Below, one piece after another: positions 19,854 to 28,965 of a stretch of 64,000 bases of DNA (position 1 is the first letter of the stretch; every line of letters begins with the position of its first letter). Made by a program: the position numbers and the translations under genes. Under the pieces are notes generated by a model. It had not been told where the DNA came from and did no database searches. It saw only the letters and a list, made by a program, of their open reading frames with translations. This DNA is from Pseudomonadota bacterium (GTDB lineage Bacteria; Pseudomonadota; Gammaproteobacteria; Acidiferrobacterales; Acidiferrobacteraceae), in contig JAKAXM010000002.1 of NCBI GenBank assembly GCA_021816625.1, positions 85,095 to 149,094 on the forward strand, written 5' to 3'.

Positions 19854-20465
19854 CTAGAACCCGCGTGCCAAAAGCATGAGGAGAAACTCCACCGCCTCGA
19901 AATGCCGGAGCGCGTCGGCAAGACGGGCGCCCCAGGCCGTGATCCCATGATCGCGCACCATGAGCGCCGGCAAGGGGCGCGGGTGGTCGCGCAGAAAGGT
20001 TTCCACGGCCTGGCCTATGGACGCGACGTCGGGGTGATTGGTGAAGACCGGGACGGCAGCGGGGGTGCCATCGTCCCAAATGCCGAGCGCCTTGATCATC
20101 TCGACCCGCGGGAGCACGATCGGATCCCGCCCCCGACTCGCGAGTATGGCCTCCACGGAGTGGCCGTGTAGGCAGGCGGTGGCACCGGGCTGGGTGCGAT
20201 AGATCGCCCCATGAATCGCGACCTCAGCAGACGGCTTGGCGTCGGGACGGCCGCGTTCCCGGATTTCCCCATCCTCGAGGCCAACGCGCACGAAGTCGGC
20301 AGGCCCCAAATCGCCCTTGCTGACCCCGCTCGCGGTGATCCAAAACGAGGACTCGTCGGCACGCGCGCTCAGGTTACCAGCAGTAGCCCACATCCAGCCA
20401 CGGTCGTAGAAGCGCCGGCCGATCGCGGCGAGATCGCGGCGCAGGTCCTGGGACACCGTCGTCAC
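19854..20465 (-). CDS. mtnB: Methylthioribulose-1-phosphate dehydratase
   Basis: Class II aldolase-fold, zinc-dependent dehydratase of the methionine salvage pathway. 203 residues. It shows ATAGNLSARADE, WITASGVSKGDL, the zinc-ligand pair in HGHSVEAIL and a further His in RDHGITAWG. The start is the GTG at 20465, overlapping the RuBisCO-like gene stop as GTGA. The reading frame continues much further upstream, antisense-like through the neighbouring gene, and that part is not coding. Last gene of the mtnD-mtnW-mtnB cluster. GCGCC-GCA-GGCGC beyond the stop could be a weak terminator. Confidence 0.93.
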   Translation of the reverse strand: MTTVSQDLRRDLAAIGRRFYDRGWMWATAGNLSARADESSFWITASGVSKGDLGPADFVRVGLEDGEIRERGRPDAKPSAEVAIHGAIYRTQPGATACLHGHSVEAILASRGRDPIVLPRVEMIKALGIWDDGTPAAVPVFTNHPDVASIGQAVETFLRDHPRPLPALMVRDHGITAWGARLADALRHFEAVEFLLMLLARGF

Positions 20466-21574
20466 AAGCCCTCCATGGCCGCCAGGAAATCCGCCACGGC
20501 GGCGCGCGGCGGTTTGCCGGCATCGAAAATCGCGGAACCGGCATTGATGACAAGATCGCGGCCATAGTCCTGCATGAGTGCCGGGACGATGGCGGGTTTG
20601 ATCCCCGCCGACGGCCCCGGGAACACGGCCGGCCAATCCCCGTCGGCCGCCGATAGGGCGGCAATGACCCGTGCCTCGTCGTCCCGGGCGAAGGGCAGCG
20701 AGCCAAACCGCGCTGGATGCAACACGATGTCGGCGCCGGCGCGGCGCATCAGCCGACCGAGGACCAGCGAATAATCGATCCCGTGGTCGGGACTGAGGGC
20801 GAGCGCCCCCGCGAGTGCCGGATGGGCGATGATGGGGACCCCGATAGCGGGATCGGCGGCCAGGGCCTCGAGCATCGGGTAACCGTAGACGAGGACGTTG
20901 AGCAGCAGGGCATTGGCGCCGGCCGCCACCAGGGCACGGGCGCGTTCCAGCAGACGGTCGGCGCGCCCCGTGACATTGACCGCATAGAGAAACGGTCGGC
21001 CGCGTCTCTGGCTGATGCGCTCGATGACGGGGCGGCACGCGCGCAGGCGCTCCATCGTCGGCGCTTGGGCGATATCAGGCAGGATCTCATCGTCCTTGAT
21101 GAGATCCAGATCGGTATCGACCAGGCCCTCCAGAAGGACGGCGTGATCGGCCGCGGACAGCCCCAGGGCGGGCTTGAATATCGCCATAAGCAAAGGGCGG
21201 TCGCGTACGCCCAATAAGCGGCGCAGGCCCGCGATTCCATAACGAGGACGCGTGCCGACCGTAGGCGGCAGGGTCAGGTCGACGAGGCGGGCGGGCCCGG
21301 CGAGGCTGTATTTGCCAAACACCATGGTCAGAACGGAGCCGATATCGCCCTCGGTATTACCCACAGGAAAGGCGATGGTGGCCTGGGATCCGCCCGTACT
21401 CGTTTGCACCGCGCAGACCTCGGCGCGGCAGGCGGCAAGGGCCGCCTCCCGGCCCGGATAATGGGCGTCGGCGCTACCTAGGGTCTGGCCCACGGCGATG
21501 ATCTCGGCCTGCCGCGCCGCGTCCACACCCACCGGGAAACGGTAGGTGGCGAGTATGACGGAAGGGGAGGTCAC
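20462..21574 (-). CDS. mtnW: RuBisCO-like protein, probable DK-MTP-1P enolase
   Basis: 370 residues, form IV RuBisCO-like protein. It resembles Bacillus MtnW along most of its length: LTMVFGKYSL, GIAGLRRLLG, RPLLMAIFKPALGLS, DLDLIKDDEI (Lys and acidic residues equivalent to the RuBisCO metal site), LYAVNVTGRAD and PIIAHPALAGA. MtnW enolises 2,3-diketo-5-methylthiopentyl-1-phosphate. The position between mtnD and mtnB supports that role. Unusual: after VINAGSAIF the C-terminus lacks the GGG...GHP phosphate-binding stretch seen in MtnW and RuBisCO and ends about 30-40 residues early. Overlaps both neighbours by 4 bases. Confidence 0.88.
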   Translation of the reverse strand: MTSPSVILATYRFPVGVDAARQAEIIAVGQTLGSADAHYPGREAALAACRAEVCAVQTSTGGSQATIAFPVGNTEGDIGSVLTMVFGKYSLAGPARLVDLTLPPTVGTRPRYGIAGLRRLLGVRDRPLLMAIFKPALGLSAADHAVLLEGLVDTDLDLIKDDEILPDIAQAPTMERLRACRPVIERISQRRGRPFLYAVNVTGRADRLLERARALVAAGANALLLNVLVYGYPMLEALAADPAIGVPIIAHPALAGALALSPDHGIDYSLVLGRLMRRAGADIVLHPARFGSLPFARDDEARVIAALSAADGDWPAVFPGPSAGIKPAIVPALMQDYGRDLVINAGSAIFDAGKPPRAAVADFLAAMEGL

Positions 21575-22110
21575 ACGAGCGCGATCGGGGTGTGGGTATA
21601 TACCGGCACCCAGCCGGCCTTGTCGCTGAAGTAGCGTACCGCCTTAATCCGCGGCGAATCGCCCATGACGAACCAATGTTCGGTTCGGGCCGGTACGTTG
21701 ATGTAGTCCCCGGCCGTGACCTTGAGCAGCATCTGCTGGCCATCGTGCCCAATGAAACCGAAATAGCCGGCGCCCGCCAGGACATAGCGGACCTCGTCAT
21801 CATCGTGATAGTGGACGGCCGCGAATTTGGCGAGGGCTTCGCCGAGACCGGGAAGGTCCTCGTGGAGGACGATGAGGTCACGGGCCTCGTAACCGTGTTC
21901 GGCCCGCAGGGCCGCAAACCGATGCTCGACGAAACCCAGCAACTCATCCTGCTCGGGACCGGCAAGCGCCTGCGCCGCGAGCAGGACCCGCGCCCGCTTA
22001 TCGTCGGGCAGATCCCAGCAGTGGAGGGCGATGCCCAGGGGGCTCAGATATTCCGTGATCCGCGCAAGTTCGGTGAGTCGCGCGCCATCCTGTAAACGCA
22101 GTTCGGCCAT
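21571..22110 (-). CDS. mtnD: Acireductone dioxygenase
   Basis: Cupin metalloenzyme of methionine salvage that oxidises the acireductone to the 2-keto acid and formate (Fe form), or off-pathway with CO release (Ni form). 179 residues. Metal ligands are visible as HYHDDDE (His, His, Glu) and the later His in RTEHWF. It starts 7 bases after the rhlB stop on the same strand and overlaps mtnW by ATGA. The step between enolase and dioxygenase needs a phosphatase (MtnX or MtnC), which is not encoded nearby. Confidence 0.95.
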   Translation of the reverse strand: MAELRLQDGARLTELARITEYLSPLGIALHCWDLPDDKRARVLLAAQALAGPEQDELLGFVEHRFAALRAEHGYEARDLIVLHEDLPGLGEALAKFAAVHYHDDDEVRYVLAGAGYFGFIGHDGQQMLLKVTAGDYINVPARTEHWFVMGDSPRIKAVRYFSDKAGWVPVYTHTPIALV

Positions 22111-22117
22111 AGGTCAG

Positions 22118-23557
22118 CTAACCCAGCACCGGCTTCTCAGGGGTCTTGCGGCCCCGCGGACGGACCGGGTCGGCAGGCGCGCGTGCTGGGCGGGCCTCCG
22201 CCGCCCTCGGGGCGGGGACGGATGCCTGGCTTGCGGCGGGGACGGATGGGTCCGCAACAGGGGGCCGCCCCTCGCGCCGAGGCTGTCCGTGGCGCGGCGC
22301 ACGGCCCCGGCCATGGCCATCCCGGCTTGCCCCTGGCCGCCTTGCCACACGCTCCGGGGGGGCGCCGCGTACGGGCCGATTCAGGGTCACGAGCAGATCG
22401 TCGGTGACATGCACGACGGGGATCTTGTGACCGATGTAGGCCTCGATGTCGAGCAGTGAAAACGCGTACTCGTCACAGGCCAGGCTTACCGCCTCGCCGG
22501 CGGCGCCGGCGCGTGCGGTGCGCCCAATGCGATGCACGTAGTCCTCCGCATCCTGTGGCAGATCGTAATTGAAGACGTGGCTCACATCCGGGATATGGAG
22601 ACCGCGGGCCGCGACATCCGTCGCCACAAGCACCGGGAAGCGCCCCTCCTGGAAATCGGCGAGCAGGCCCTGACGCTTTTGCTGCGGCACGTCCCCCGAG
22701 AGGACTGCGGCCGGAAAATCATTGGCGGCAAGCCAGCCATGAACCCGCTCGGCGGCATGCTTCGTGTTGGTAAAGACGAGCGCCCGCGCCACCTGCTCTT
22801 TGCGCAAAAGACCGACGAGCACGGGCAGCTTTTCATCCTGCGCCAAATGGTAGAGCCGCTCTCGGACACGTTCTGCGGTCATCTTTTCGGCCTCGATGCG
22901 CACGAGTTCCGGGTTGTTCATGTGCTCGTAGGCAAGCTCCATGACCCGGTAGGACAGCGTGGCCGAAAAAAGCAGACTCAGGCGCTCGGTAGGCTTGGGC
23001 ATGCGGTGCAAAAGAAAACGTATGTCCTTGATGAAGCCGAGATCGAACATGCGATCGGCCTCGTCTAACACCATGACCTGTAGCGCCTGCAAATCGAACA
23101 CATGCTGCTTGAAATAGTCGATCAGACGGCCCGGTGTGCCGATCAGGATGTCGACGCCGTCTTCTATGTCCTTGCGCTGACTCTCGTAGCCCGTACCCCC
23201 ATAGGCCAGCCGTAAGCTGAGGCCACAGTCCGCGCCCAAGACCAAGGCGTCCTTATGGATCTGGATCGCCAATTCACGGGTTGGCGCGAGGATCAGGGCG
23301 CGGGGTTGGTTGGGACGCCGCCCAGGGGCCTCGGGAACGCGCAGGAGCCGAGTAAAGACCGCCAGCAGAAAGGCCGCTGTCTTGCCTGTACCGGTCTGCG
23401 CCTGCCCCGCGACATCATGACCGGCCAAGGCCTTGGGCAGGGTCGCCGCCTGGATGGGGGTACAGTAGGTAAAGCCCGCTTTTAAGACGCCGGACAAGAC
23501 CGCTGGGGGCAAACCGAGGTCGGAAAACGCCCGCTGAGTAAGGTGGGTGTCTGTCAT
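22118..23557 (-). CDS. rhlB: ATP-dependent RNA helicase RhlB-like (DEAD box)
   Basis: 479 residues. DEAD-box motifs are [31 protein letters not shown], and [10 protein letters not shown]. The N-terminus [13 protein letters not shown] and [10 protein letters not shown], plus divergence from trxA-rho, match E. coli rhlB, the helicase of the RNA degradosome. A 90-residue Arg/Pro/Ala-rich C-terminal tail is probably disordered and RNA-binding. The start at ATG 23557 matches homologs, although no Shine-Dalgarno is visible and a TATGAT box lies only 9 bases upstream; the frame is open to 23725. The mtn cluster follows 7 bases downstream. Confidence 0.92.
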   Translation of the reverse strand: MTDTHLTQRAFSDLGLPPAVLSGVLKAGFTYCTPIQAATLPKALAGHDVAGQAQTGTGKTAAFLLAVFTRLLRVPEAPGRRPNQPRALILAPTRELAIQIHKDALVLGADCGLSLRLAYGGTGYESQRKDIEDGVDILIGTPGRLIDYFKQHVFDLQALQVMVLDEADRMFDLGFIKDIRFLLHRMPKPTERLSLLFSATLSYRVMELAYEHMNNPELVRIEAEKMTAERVRERLYHLAQDEKLPVLVGLLRKEQVARALVFTNTKHAAERVHGWLAANDFPAAVLSGDVPQQKRQGLLADFQEGRFPVLVATDVAARGLHIPDVSHVFNYDLPQDAEDYVHRIGRTARAGAAGEAVSLACDEYAFSLLDIEAYIGHKIPVVHVTDDLLVTLNRPVRGAPPERVARRPGASRDGHGRGRAPRHGQPRREGRPPVADPSVPAASQASVPAPRAAEARPARAPADPVRPRGRKTPEKPVLG

Positions 23558-23566
23558 TAGTGGTTT

Positions 23567-23572
23567 ATCATA
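23567..23572 (-). promoter_or_regulatory. -10 box candidate for rhlB
   Basis: TATGAT on the minus strand ends 9 bases before the rhlB ATG, with only a weak -35 candidate upstream. If used, the transcript would be nearly leaderless, which fits the absence of a ribosome binding site. Confidence 0.35.
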
Positions 23573-23708
23573 GCAAAAGGCGTGGGCTGGGGAAACCACG
23601 GGGAGTCTTGCCAACCTCAGGCCCTTCCGTCCACAATACCCCGACTGCAGCGCGTCCCTCTCAACCCATAGAAACAAGAATGCACTCCACAAAACCGAGA
23701 CCGACACC

Positions 23709-24035
23709 ATGAGCCAAGGCATCATCTATGTAACCGACGACACCTTCCAGGAGGCCGTACTGAATGCGACGGGCCCCGTGCTGGTCGATTATTGGGCCGA
23801 ATGGTGCGGGCCCTGCAAAATGATCGCCCCGGTGCTGGAAGAGGTGGCACGCGACTATAAAGACCGGCTGACGGTCGCAAAACTCAACATCGACGAGAAC
23901 CCTGCGACCCCCCCTAAATACGGCATTCGCGGCATCCCGACCCTTATGCTTTTCAAGAACGGCGCCATCGAAGCCACCAAGGTCGGGGCGATGTCGAAGT
24001 CTCAATTGTCGGCGTTTTTGGACGCCAACCTGTAG
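23709..24035 (+). CDS. trxA: Thioredoxin 1
   Basis: Cytosolic dithiol reductant, 108 residues. The active site is [17 protein letters not shown], the conserved cis-proline motif is [11 protein letters not shown], and the C-terminal helix ends in DANL. It donates electrons to ribonucleotide reductase, DsbD and others. Divergent from rhlB and followed by rho, as in E. coli. Its 3' end is followed closely by a strong hairpin in the rho leader. Confidence 0.98.
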   Translation: MSQGIIYVTDDTFQEAVLNATGPVLVDYWAEWCGPCKMIAPVLEEVARDYKDRLTVAKLNIDENPATPPKYGIRGIPTLMLFKNGAIEATKVGAMSKSQLSAFLDANL

Positions 24036-24043
24036 TCTTGACG

Positions 24044-24082
24044 CCTTGGCCGCTTCCGCCACTGGACGCTGAACGGCCAAGG
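24044..24082 (+). other. Stem-loop between trxA and rho
   Basis: CCTTGGCCG (24044-24052) pairs perfectly with CGGCCAAGG (24074-24082) around a 21-base loop, starting 9 bases past the trxA stop. No T-run follows, so it is not a standard terminator. It could protect the trxA mRNA end or act in the rho leader, where Rho autoregulation is known in E. coli. Confidence 0.5.
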
Positions 24083-24208
24083 TGCTAAGGTCTTTACGTA
24101 GAAAGCGCGGTTCCCCAGCTTTCTCTTTACCTCAACCCCTTTTCTGATCAGGTCGCGGATTCGCCCGCCTTTAAGTCCATGCCTGACGGTTTCTCAACGA
24201 AGATGACA

Positions 24209-25465
24209 ATGCACCTTTCTGAACTGAAACGAAAACCCGCCACGGAACTCGTGGAGATGGCCGTCGCCCTTGATCTCGAGGGGGGCAGTCGCCTACGCAA
24301 ACAAGACCTGATTTTTGCGATCCTGAAGGCCCAGGCAAAAAAGGGTGAAGACATCGTCGGTGAAGGCGTAGTCGAGATCCTGCAAGATGGCTTCGGCTTC
24401 CTGCGCTCGGCAGACAGCTCGTACCTCGCGGGGCCGGACGATATCTACGTAAGCCCAAGCCAGATCCGCCGGTTCAATCTGCGGACGGGCGACACGGTTA
24501 CAGGCAACATTCGCCCCCCCAAGGAATCGGAGCGCTATTTCGCGCTGTTGAAGGTCGAGAACATTAACTTTCAGCCGCCCGAGGAGGCCCGCAACAAGGT
24601 CCTTTTCGAAAACCTGACGCCGCTGCATCCGCTAAACCGCCTGAAACTCGAGCAAGCCAACTCCTCTACCGAAAACCTCACGTCGCGCGTCATCGATCTC
24701 ATCTCTCCGATCGGCAAGGGGCAACGCGGACTCATCGTGTCGTCACCCAAGAGCGGCAAGACCGTCATGCTCCAGCAGATCGCGCACTCCATCACGGCCA
24801 ACCATCCCGAGTGCGTGCTCATCGTGCTCTTGATCGATGAGCGCCCGGAAGAGGTGACGGAAATGACGCGCTCCGTGCGCGGCGAGGTCATCTCGTCGAC
24901 CTTCGACGAGCCGGCGACGCGCCACGTCCAGGTCGCGGAAATGGTGATCGAGAAGGCCAAACGCTTGGTCGAACACAAGCGCGACGTGGTGATCCTGCTC
25001 GACTCGATTACCCGCCTAGCGCGCGCCTACAATACGGTAGTGCCGGCCTCGGGCAAGGTCTTGACCGGTGGCGTCGACGCCAATGCCTTGCAGCGGCCCA
25101 AGCGGTTCTTCGGGGCGGCGCGTAATATCGAGGAAGGTGGCAGCCTCACCATACTCGCGACGACGCTGGTCGAGACGGGCTCCAAGATGGACGACGTCAT
25201 CTACGAGGAATTCAAGGGTACGGGCAACATGGAGATCCATCTCGACCGGCGGCTGGCCGAGAAACGGGTGTATCCGGCGATCAACATCAATCGCTCGGGG
25301 ACCCGTCGCGAGGAGCTTCTGATCGACCCCGGCGAGCTTCAGAAGCTCTGGATATTGCGTAAGCTTCTACATCCGATGGATGACCTCGAAGGGTCGGAGT
25401 TCCTGCTAGACAAGCTCAAGGCCACCAAGAACAACGCCGAGTTTTTTGACTCCATGCGGCGCTAG
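24209..25465 (+). CDS. rho: Transcription termination factor Rho
   Basis: Hexameric RNA-dependent ATPase that ends transcription at unstructured C-rich RNA. 418 residues. It has an N-terminal helical part [10 protein letters not shown], an OSB-fold RNA-binding domain with [10 protein letters not shown], and an ATPase domain with SPKSGKT (Walker A), [13 protein letters not shown], and the secondary-site loop TGGVDANAL. The ATG at 24209 aligns with the E. coli N-terminus; two upstream in-frame ATGs (24179, 24203) are less likely. It follows trxA. Its TAG stop shares a CTAG with the stop of the convergent methyltransferase. Confidence 0.97.
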   Translation: MHLSELKRKPATELVEMAVALDLEGGSRLRKQDLIFAILKAQAKKGEDIVGEGVVEILQDGFGFLRSADSSYLAGPDDIYVSPSQIRRFNLRTGDTVTGNIRPPKESERYFALLKVENINFQPPEEARNKVLFENLTPLHPLNRLKLEQANSSTENLTSRVIDLISPIGKGQRGLIVSSPKSGKTVMLQQIAHSITANHPECVLIVLLIDERPEEVTEMTRSVRGEVISSTFDEPATRHVQVAEMVIEKAKRLVEHKRDVVILLDSITRLARAYNTVVPASGKVLTGGVDANALQRPKRFFGAARNIEEGGSLTILATTLVETGSKMDDVIYEEFKGTGNMEIHLDRRLAEKRVYPAININRSGTRREELLIDPGELQKLWILRKLLHPMDDLEGSEFLLDKLKATKNNAEFFDSMRR

Positions 25466-26109
25466 CCGGGGCACTTCTTGCGTGCGACCGTGACCCCGTC
25501 GCGCACCGTAAGGAGCACGGCGTCCACACTAGGATCGTTCTGCACCTTGCGGTTGAAGGCAGCGATACCGAGATCGGCGGGGGTCGCCGGGGCCAATACC
25601 CGTCCCGACCAGAGGGTATTGTCGGCTACCAGCAGACCGCCCGGGCGCAACAGGGGCAAGACCCGGTCATAATAGGCCGGGTAGTTCTCCTTGTCGGCGT
25701 CCAGGAATGCCATATCGAAGACCTCGCCGCGCAAGCCCTCCAGGGTATCGAGCGCCGCGCCCGGCCGGACATGAATCTTGCGCCCGCAGGGGGTGCGGTC
25801 GAAAAACCGCTGCGCGATGGCGATGACCTCGGGGTCGCATTCACAAGACAGCAGCTCCCCGTCCGACGGCAAGGCGCTGGCCATGGCCAGCGCGGAATAG
25901 CCGGTGAATAGGCCGATCTCGAGGACCCGTTTGGCCGGACAGAGCATAACGAGAAGCCGCAGCAATGCCGCCTCGATCGGTCCGCTCAACATGGCGGCAT
26001 CCGGACGATGGGCCCGCGTATAATGCTCGATCTCAGCGAGCACGGCGGGCAGCGCCGTGAGGTGGGCGCGGGCGTAGTCTTCGAGGGCCTGGTCGATCAG
26101 TCTTTCCAT
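25462..26109 (-). CDS. Class I SAM-dependent O-methyltransferase
   Basis: 215 residues of the caffeoyl-CoA/catechol O-methyltransferase family (Methyltransf_3). SAM motif I is [16 protein letters not shown]; the metal-binding segment [17 protein letters not shown] and DNTLWSGRV are typical. Substrate unknown; bacterial members usually methylate small catechols or related phenols. The start is at ATG 26109 ([13 protein letters not shown]); an upstream in-frame start at 26139 gives residues unlike the family. Convergent with rho, divergent from ilvE. Confidence 0.87.
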   Translation of the reverse strand: MERLIDQALEDYARAHLTALPAVLAEIEHYTRAHRPDAAMLSGPIEAALLRLLVMLCPAKRVLEIGLFTGYSALAMASALPSDGELLSCECDPEVIAIAQRFFDRTPCGRKIHVRPGAALDTLEGLRGEVFDMAFLDADKENYPAYYDRVLPLLRPGGLLVADNTLWSGRVLAPATPADLGIAAFNRKVQNDPSVDAVLLTVRDGVTVARKKCPG

Positions 26110-26261
26110 AAGACGAGTGTACCCGATGGTCACCGCCAAACGGAGGGCCGGCCGGGCCGGGCCCCCATTGCGAGGCGTCCTATTTCAGTTCAGTATGACA
26201 CGGCCTCCGCGGCCTGTAGGCAATCGTGGCGGTTCAATATTTTCCTGGAAGGAGGTTTGGT

Positions 26262-27218
26262 ATGTCGATGGCGGATCGTGACGGTGTCATCTGGTACGAC
26301 GGCAAACTCGTACCCTGGCGCGACGCGAATACGCATGTACTCACCCATACCCTGCACTACGGGATGGGGGTCTTTGAAGGGGTGCGTGCTTACCCGACGG
26401 CCGCGGGCCCGGCGATCTTTCGGCTCGATGCGCACGTCGACCGCCTGTTTCGGTCCGCGCACATCATGGGCATGGACATGCCCTACGACAAAGAAACCGT
26501 GCGCGAGGCGATCAAGGCCTCGGTGCGGGAAAACGGCTTGGAGTCGGCCTATATACGACCCATGGCCTTCTACGGTTCGGAAGGCATGGGGCTGCGCGCG
26601 GATAAGCTCAAGGTGCACCTGATCGTCGCGGCCTGGGCCTGGGGTGCCTACCTGGGCGAAGACGCGCTGGAGCGCGGCATCCGCATAAAGACCTCGTCTT
26701 TCAATCGCCACCACGTCAATGTGGCGCTCTGCAAGGCCAAGACCAACGGCAGTTACATGAACTCGATGCTGGCCTTGCGCGAGGCGCAGCAATGCGGGTG
26801 TGACGAGGCGCTCTTGCTCGACACCGAAGGCTACGTCGCGGAAGGTAGCGGCGAGAACATCTTCATCGTGCGCGACGGCACGCTGATCACGCCGGAGCTC
26901 ACCTCCGCCCTCGAAGGCATTACGCGCGAGACCTTGATGGAGCTCGCCCGCGAGATCGGCGTTCCGGTCCGCGAAAAACGCATCACGAGAGACGAGGTCT
27001 ACATCGCCGACGAGGCGTTTTTCTCAGGCACCGCCGCCGAGGTGACGCCCATACGGGAACTCGATTCGCGCCTTATCGGTCCTGGCCATCGCGGGCCGAT
27101 AACGACAAGGCTCCAGGAGCTCTACTTCGAACAAGTGCATGGGCGGCGTAAGACGCATCCGGAATGGCTGACCCTGGCCGGCCCCGCCGTAGCCGCGCGG
27201 CGGTCACAGAAGGGGTGA
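26262..27218 (+). CDS. ilvE: Branched-chain amino acid aminotransferase
   Basis: PLP class IV transaminase for the last step of valine, leucine and isoleucine synthesis. 318 residues. It shows LHYGMGVFEGVRAY, RLDAHVDRLF, the lysine region CKAKTNGSYMNSMLA, YVAEGSGENIF and FFSGTAAEVTPI. The ATG at 26262 follows AGGAGG at ideal spacing; upstream in-frame codons are ignored. A compact zinc-finger gene and waaF follow with almost no gap. Confidence 0.96.
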   Translation: MSMADRDGVIWYDGKLVPWRDANTHVLTHTLHYGMGVFEGVRAYPTAAGPAIFRLDAHVDRLFRSAHIMGMDMPYDKETVREAIKASVRENGLESAYIRPMAFYGSEGMGLRADKLKVHLIVAAWAWGAYLGEDALERGIRIKTSSFNRHHVNVALCKAKTNGSYMNSMLALREAQQCGCDEALLLDTEGYVAEGSGENIFIVRDGTLITPELTSALEGITRETLMELAREIGVPVREKRITRDEVYIADEAFFSGTAAEVTPIRELDSRLIGPGHRGPITTRLQELYFEQVHGRRKTHPEWLTLAGPAVAARRSQKG

Positions 27219-27220
27219 CT

Positions 27221-27421
27221 ATGGAACCCGATACGCGCAGCGGGCAGGCCACGGCGCGCGCCATGCGCGTCGAGGTGACGGCCGCGGATCTACCGCTCCA
27301 CTGTCCGCTGCCGCGGATGAGCCTCTGGAACTCCCACCCGCGGGTCTTCCTGCCCATCGAGGCAAGCGGCGAGGAGCGCTGCCCCTACTGCGGGACGGTC
27401 TACGTTCTGAAAAGCCCCTAA
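27221..27421 (+). CDS. CHCC-type zinc-finger protein
   Basis: 66 residues. A C-terminal zinc finger of the zf-CHCC family (related to the mitochondrial complex I subunit NDUFS6) reads HCPLPRMSLWNSHPRVFLP followed by ERCPYCGTVY, giving one Cys, one His and a CPYC pair as ligands. Such small proteins often lie next to ilvE and waaF in beta- and gammaproteobacteria; their bacterial role is unknown. It starts 2 bases after ilvE, and its TAA abuts the GTG of waaF. Confidence 0.9.
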   Translation: MEPDTRSGQATARAMRVEVTAADLPLHCPLPRMSLWNSHPRVFLPIEASGEERCPYCGTVYVLKSP

Positions 27422-28450
27422 GTGGCGACGTCTGACGGCGAGCGCGCGCTCGTAATCGGGCCGGCATGGGTCGGCGATATGGTAATGGCGCACAGCCTGT
27501 TTCAGTTGTTGAAGGCGCGCGCGCCCGCGACGGCTTTGGATGTCATAGCTCCGCCTAGCACAGCGCCGCTGCTAAGCCGTATGCCCGAAGTGGCCTGCGC
27601 CATTACTTTGGCCGTAGGCCACGGGCGGCTGGGTTTGCGGGAACGGCTGCGACTCGGCCGGCGGTTACGCACCCACCGTTACGGCCACGCCTACATCCTG
27701 CCCCGTTCTTACAAATCGGCGTTGCCCGCCTGGGCTGCCGGCGCCCAGCGGCGCACAGGCTTTCTGGGCGAGGCGCGCTTTGGACTCATAAACGACATCC
27801 GCCGCGAACCGGCGGGCCGCAAGCTTCGGACCGTCGACCGCTTCTTGCTGCTGGGTGTCGAACCCGGTGAGGCCCTGCCGGCTGCGGCGCCACCGCGTCT
27901 CATCGCCGATCCGGAGGCAGGCGCCCTGGCGGCCCGCGCGCTCGGTGCGCGCCTCGGGGATCCCATACTGGCCCTCTGCCCCGGCGCCGAATATGGTCCC
28001 GCAAAACGATGGCCAGCCGCCCATTTCGCGGCGCTTGCCCGCGGCTACCAAGAACAAGGGTGGCAAATCTGGCTATTAGGGGGGGCGCACGACAAAGCGG
28101 CAGGATCGGCCATCGCCGCGCTATCGGCAGGCGCCTGTCTCGACCTCACTGGGCGCACGACCCTGTTACAAGCCCTCGACCTCATAGGGCTCGCCACGGC
28201 GGTAGTCAGCAACGATTCAGGGCTCATGCATCTGGCCGCGAGCCTTAAAAAACCCCTGGTGGCCGTGTTTGGGTCCTCGGATCCCGCCCACACGCCGCCC
28301 TTAGACGCCCGCGCCGTGGCCGTGACACTCAAGCTTCCCTGCAGCCCCTGCTTTGCCCGCAACTGCCCGCTCGGCCATCTGCGCTGCCTTCAGGATTTGG
28401 GGCCGGACCGAGTCGCCGCGGCGCTGGAGAGCGTCCGGGCGAGGCCCTAA
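27422..28450 (+). CDS. waaF: ADP-heptose:LPS heptosyltransferase II
   Basis: GT9 enzyme adding the second L-glycero-D-manno-heptose to the LPS inner core on the cytoplasmic face. 342 residues. The N-terminal domain starts VIGPAWVGDMVMAHSLFQ; the nucleotide-sugar site reads VVSNDSGLMHLAASLKKP and VFGSSDPAHTPP, typical of WaaF. The start is a GTG immediately after the zinc-finger stop. Four or more cysteines cluster near the C-terminus (CSPCFARNCPLGHLRC), common in WaaF. First gene of the LPS region. Confidence 0.95.
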   Translation: MATSDGERALVIGPAWVGDMVMAHSLFQLLKARAPATALDVIAPPSTAPLLSRMPEVACAITLAVGHGRLGLRERLRLGRRLRTHRYGHAYILPRSYKSALPAWAAGAQRRTGFLGEARFGLINDIRREPAGRKLRTVDRFLLLGVEPGEALPAAAPPRLIADPEAGALAARALGARLGDPILALCPGAEYGPAKRWPAAHFAALARGYQEQGWQIWLLGGAHDKAAGSAIAALSAGACLDLTGRTTLLQALDLIGLATAVVSNDSGLMHLAASLKKPLVAVFGSSDPAHTPPLDARAVAVTLKLPCSPCFARNCPLGHLRCLQDLGPDRVAAALESVRARP

Positions 28451-28455
28451 ACGCA

Positions 28456-28965
28456 CTAGCGCTCCGGTGCTTTTGCATGCACCCCAGCCGGCCCCGCGGA
28501 CTTGCGCCGCGTGACGTGCCCGCCTGCGGTACGCGTCGGGCGATCCGTGGACCGTGGACGCGTCGTGGGGCCGCGCGCGGCCTGCGCGTCCGATGGTCCG
28601 GCTTCGTCCTTGCGTACCCAACGGTCGCCACGCTTCTCATATTCGTGCTTCAAGGCGCTGAAGGCCACGCGCGCTGCGCGGGCGCCGCGCCCGTAGGTCT
28701 TTATGGCGCTGGCGCGGGTCTTGCGCCAGAGACTCTGGGCATGGCGATCCGAACGGGCGATGGTTGCCGGCATGTCGCCGCGCCCGGTCTGGACCTTCGC
28801 GGCCGCCGACTTTGCCTGGGGGCCAGGCCTTTGAGTCTTTACCGCTTGTGCGGAAGCAGTCTTGGTGCGTGATGCCATGGGCGCCGCGGCACGGGAGCGC
28901 GGTTTGCGGGACGCCCCGACGCGCGTCTTGTGGCTCGTTTCCCTAGATGGCTTTGTCTTCGGCAT
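28456..28965 (-). CDS. ChaB-domain basic protein
   Basis: 169 residues, very rich in Arg, Lys and Ala. Residues about 64-119 match a ChaB domain: DMPATIARSDRHAQSLW and later RVAFSALKHEYEKRG-D-RWVRK, the region that in ChaB reads AWAAVKxxY. The flanking 60- and 50-residue tails are low-complexity and basic, suggesting nucleic-acid binding. An excellent AAGGAGG lies 6 bases before the ATG, supporting a real gene. It runs opposite to waaF and the waaQ-like gene. The function is unknown; the E. coli ChaB role in cation transport regulation is poorly supported. Confidence 0.8.
   Translation of the reverse strand: MPKTKPSRETSHKTRVGASRKPRSRAAAPMASRTKTASAQAVKTQRPGPQAKSAAAKVQTGRGDMPATIARSDRHAQSLWRKTRASAIKTYGRGARAARVAFSALKHEYEKRGDRWVRKDEAGPSDAQAARGPTTRPRSTDRPTRTAGGHVTRRKSAGPAGVHAKAPER

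Noticed and set aside
20466..21038. Upstream extension of the mtnB frame
   Set aside because: It runs through mtnW in another frame with Arg/Pro-rich composition; the GTG at 20465 fits the family start.
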